From an uncultured Clostridia bacterium (GTDB lineage: Bacteria; Bacillota; Clostridia; Oscillospirales; Ruminococcaceae), in the NCBI GenBank assembly GCA_937871145.1, contig CALMXN010000053.1, positions 1-6,193 of the forward strand: a stretch of DNA of 6,193 bases, read 5' to 3'. Within the stretch, counting starts at the first letter, position 1, and each line of letters begins with the position of its first letter. This document shows, one piece after another, positions 6,170-6,193 of this stretch. Both the position numbers and the translations under genes were made by a program. The notes beneath the pieces were generated by a model. It ran no database searches and had not been told where the DNA came from. It saw nothing but the letters and a program-made list of their open reading frames with translations.

Positions 6170-6176
6170 CTCCTCT
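6170..6176 (-). promoter_or_regulatory. Strong ribosome binding site upstream of plsY
   Basis: AGAGGAG on the minus strand is as strong as the other sites in this window. It lies 8 bases from the TTG at 6161 but 50 bases from the GTG at 6119, which is too far to serve the latter directly. Confidence 0.7.
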
Positions 6177-6193
6177 ATTTATAATCGTCTTTT

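Noticed and set aside
6177..6183. -10 promoter element (TATAAAT on the minus strand) upstream of plsY
   Set aside because: It directly abuts the AGAGGAG site, so a transcript starting from it would lack or truncate the ribosome binding site, and the -35 region would fall at or beyond the window edge.

Overview
This window comes from a low-GC Gram-positive bacterium, most likely a member of Clostridia (Ruminococcaceae or Lachnospiraceae type). The evidence is AT-rich coding sequence, strong GGAGG-type Shine-Dalgarno sites, use of GTG and TTG starts, tight gene packing, and the classic pyrH-frr-uppS-cdsA-dxr-rseP gene order. All eight genes lie on the minus strand, so transcription runs from high to low coordinates.

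Layout in order of transcription. (1) 6193-5505: a 74-base leader, then plsY (acyl-phosphate glycerol-3-phosphate acyltransferase). The start of plsY is problematic because an in-frame TAA separates the best ribosome binding site from the body of the gene. (2) 5502-4492: gpsA (glycerol-3-phosphate dehydrogenase), 2 bases after plsY. (3) 4491-4256: a 236-base intergenic region. It holds a terminator-like hairpin whose loop resembles an IS3-family insertion-sequence end, an AT-rich stretch, a good sigma-A-type promoter, and a palindrome in the leader of the next operon. (4) 4255-1406: pyrH (UMP kinase), frr (ribosome recycling factor), uppS (undecaprenyl diphosphate synthase) and cdsA (CDP-diacylglycerol synthase), with gaps of 3 to 20 bases. 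(5) 1405-1344: a 62-base gap carrying a second terminator-like hairpin. (6) 1343-1: dxr (DXP reductoisomerase) and the first 62 codons of rseP (site-2 protease), cut by the window edge.

Functionally this is envelope and growth housekeeping. GpsA makes glycerol-3-phosphate, PlsY acylates it, and CdsA later activates phosphatidic acid to CDP-diacylglycerol. Dxr commits carbon to the MEP isoprenoid pathway, whose product UppS extends into the undecaprenyl carrier for cell-wall synthesis. PyrH and Frr serve nucleotide supply and translation. RseP is an intramembrane protease.

I see no mobile gene cargo, CRISPR, tRNA or rRNA, and no novel multi-gene system. The points worth a second look are the interrupted plsY start, the IS-like sequence inside the gpsA terminator, and the terminator or attenuator between cdsA and dxr.
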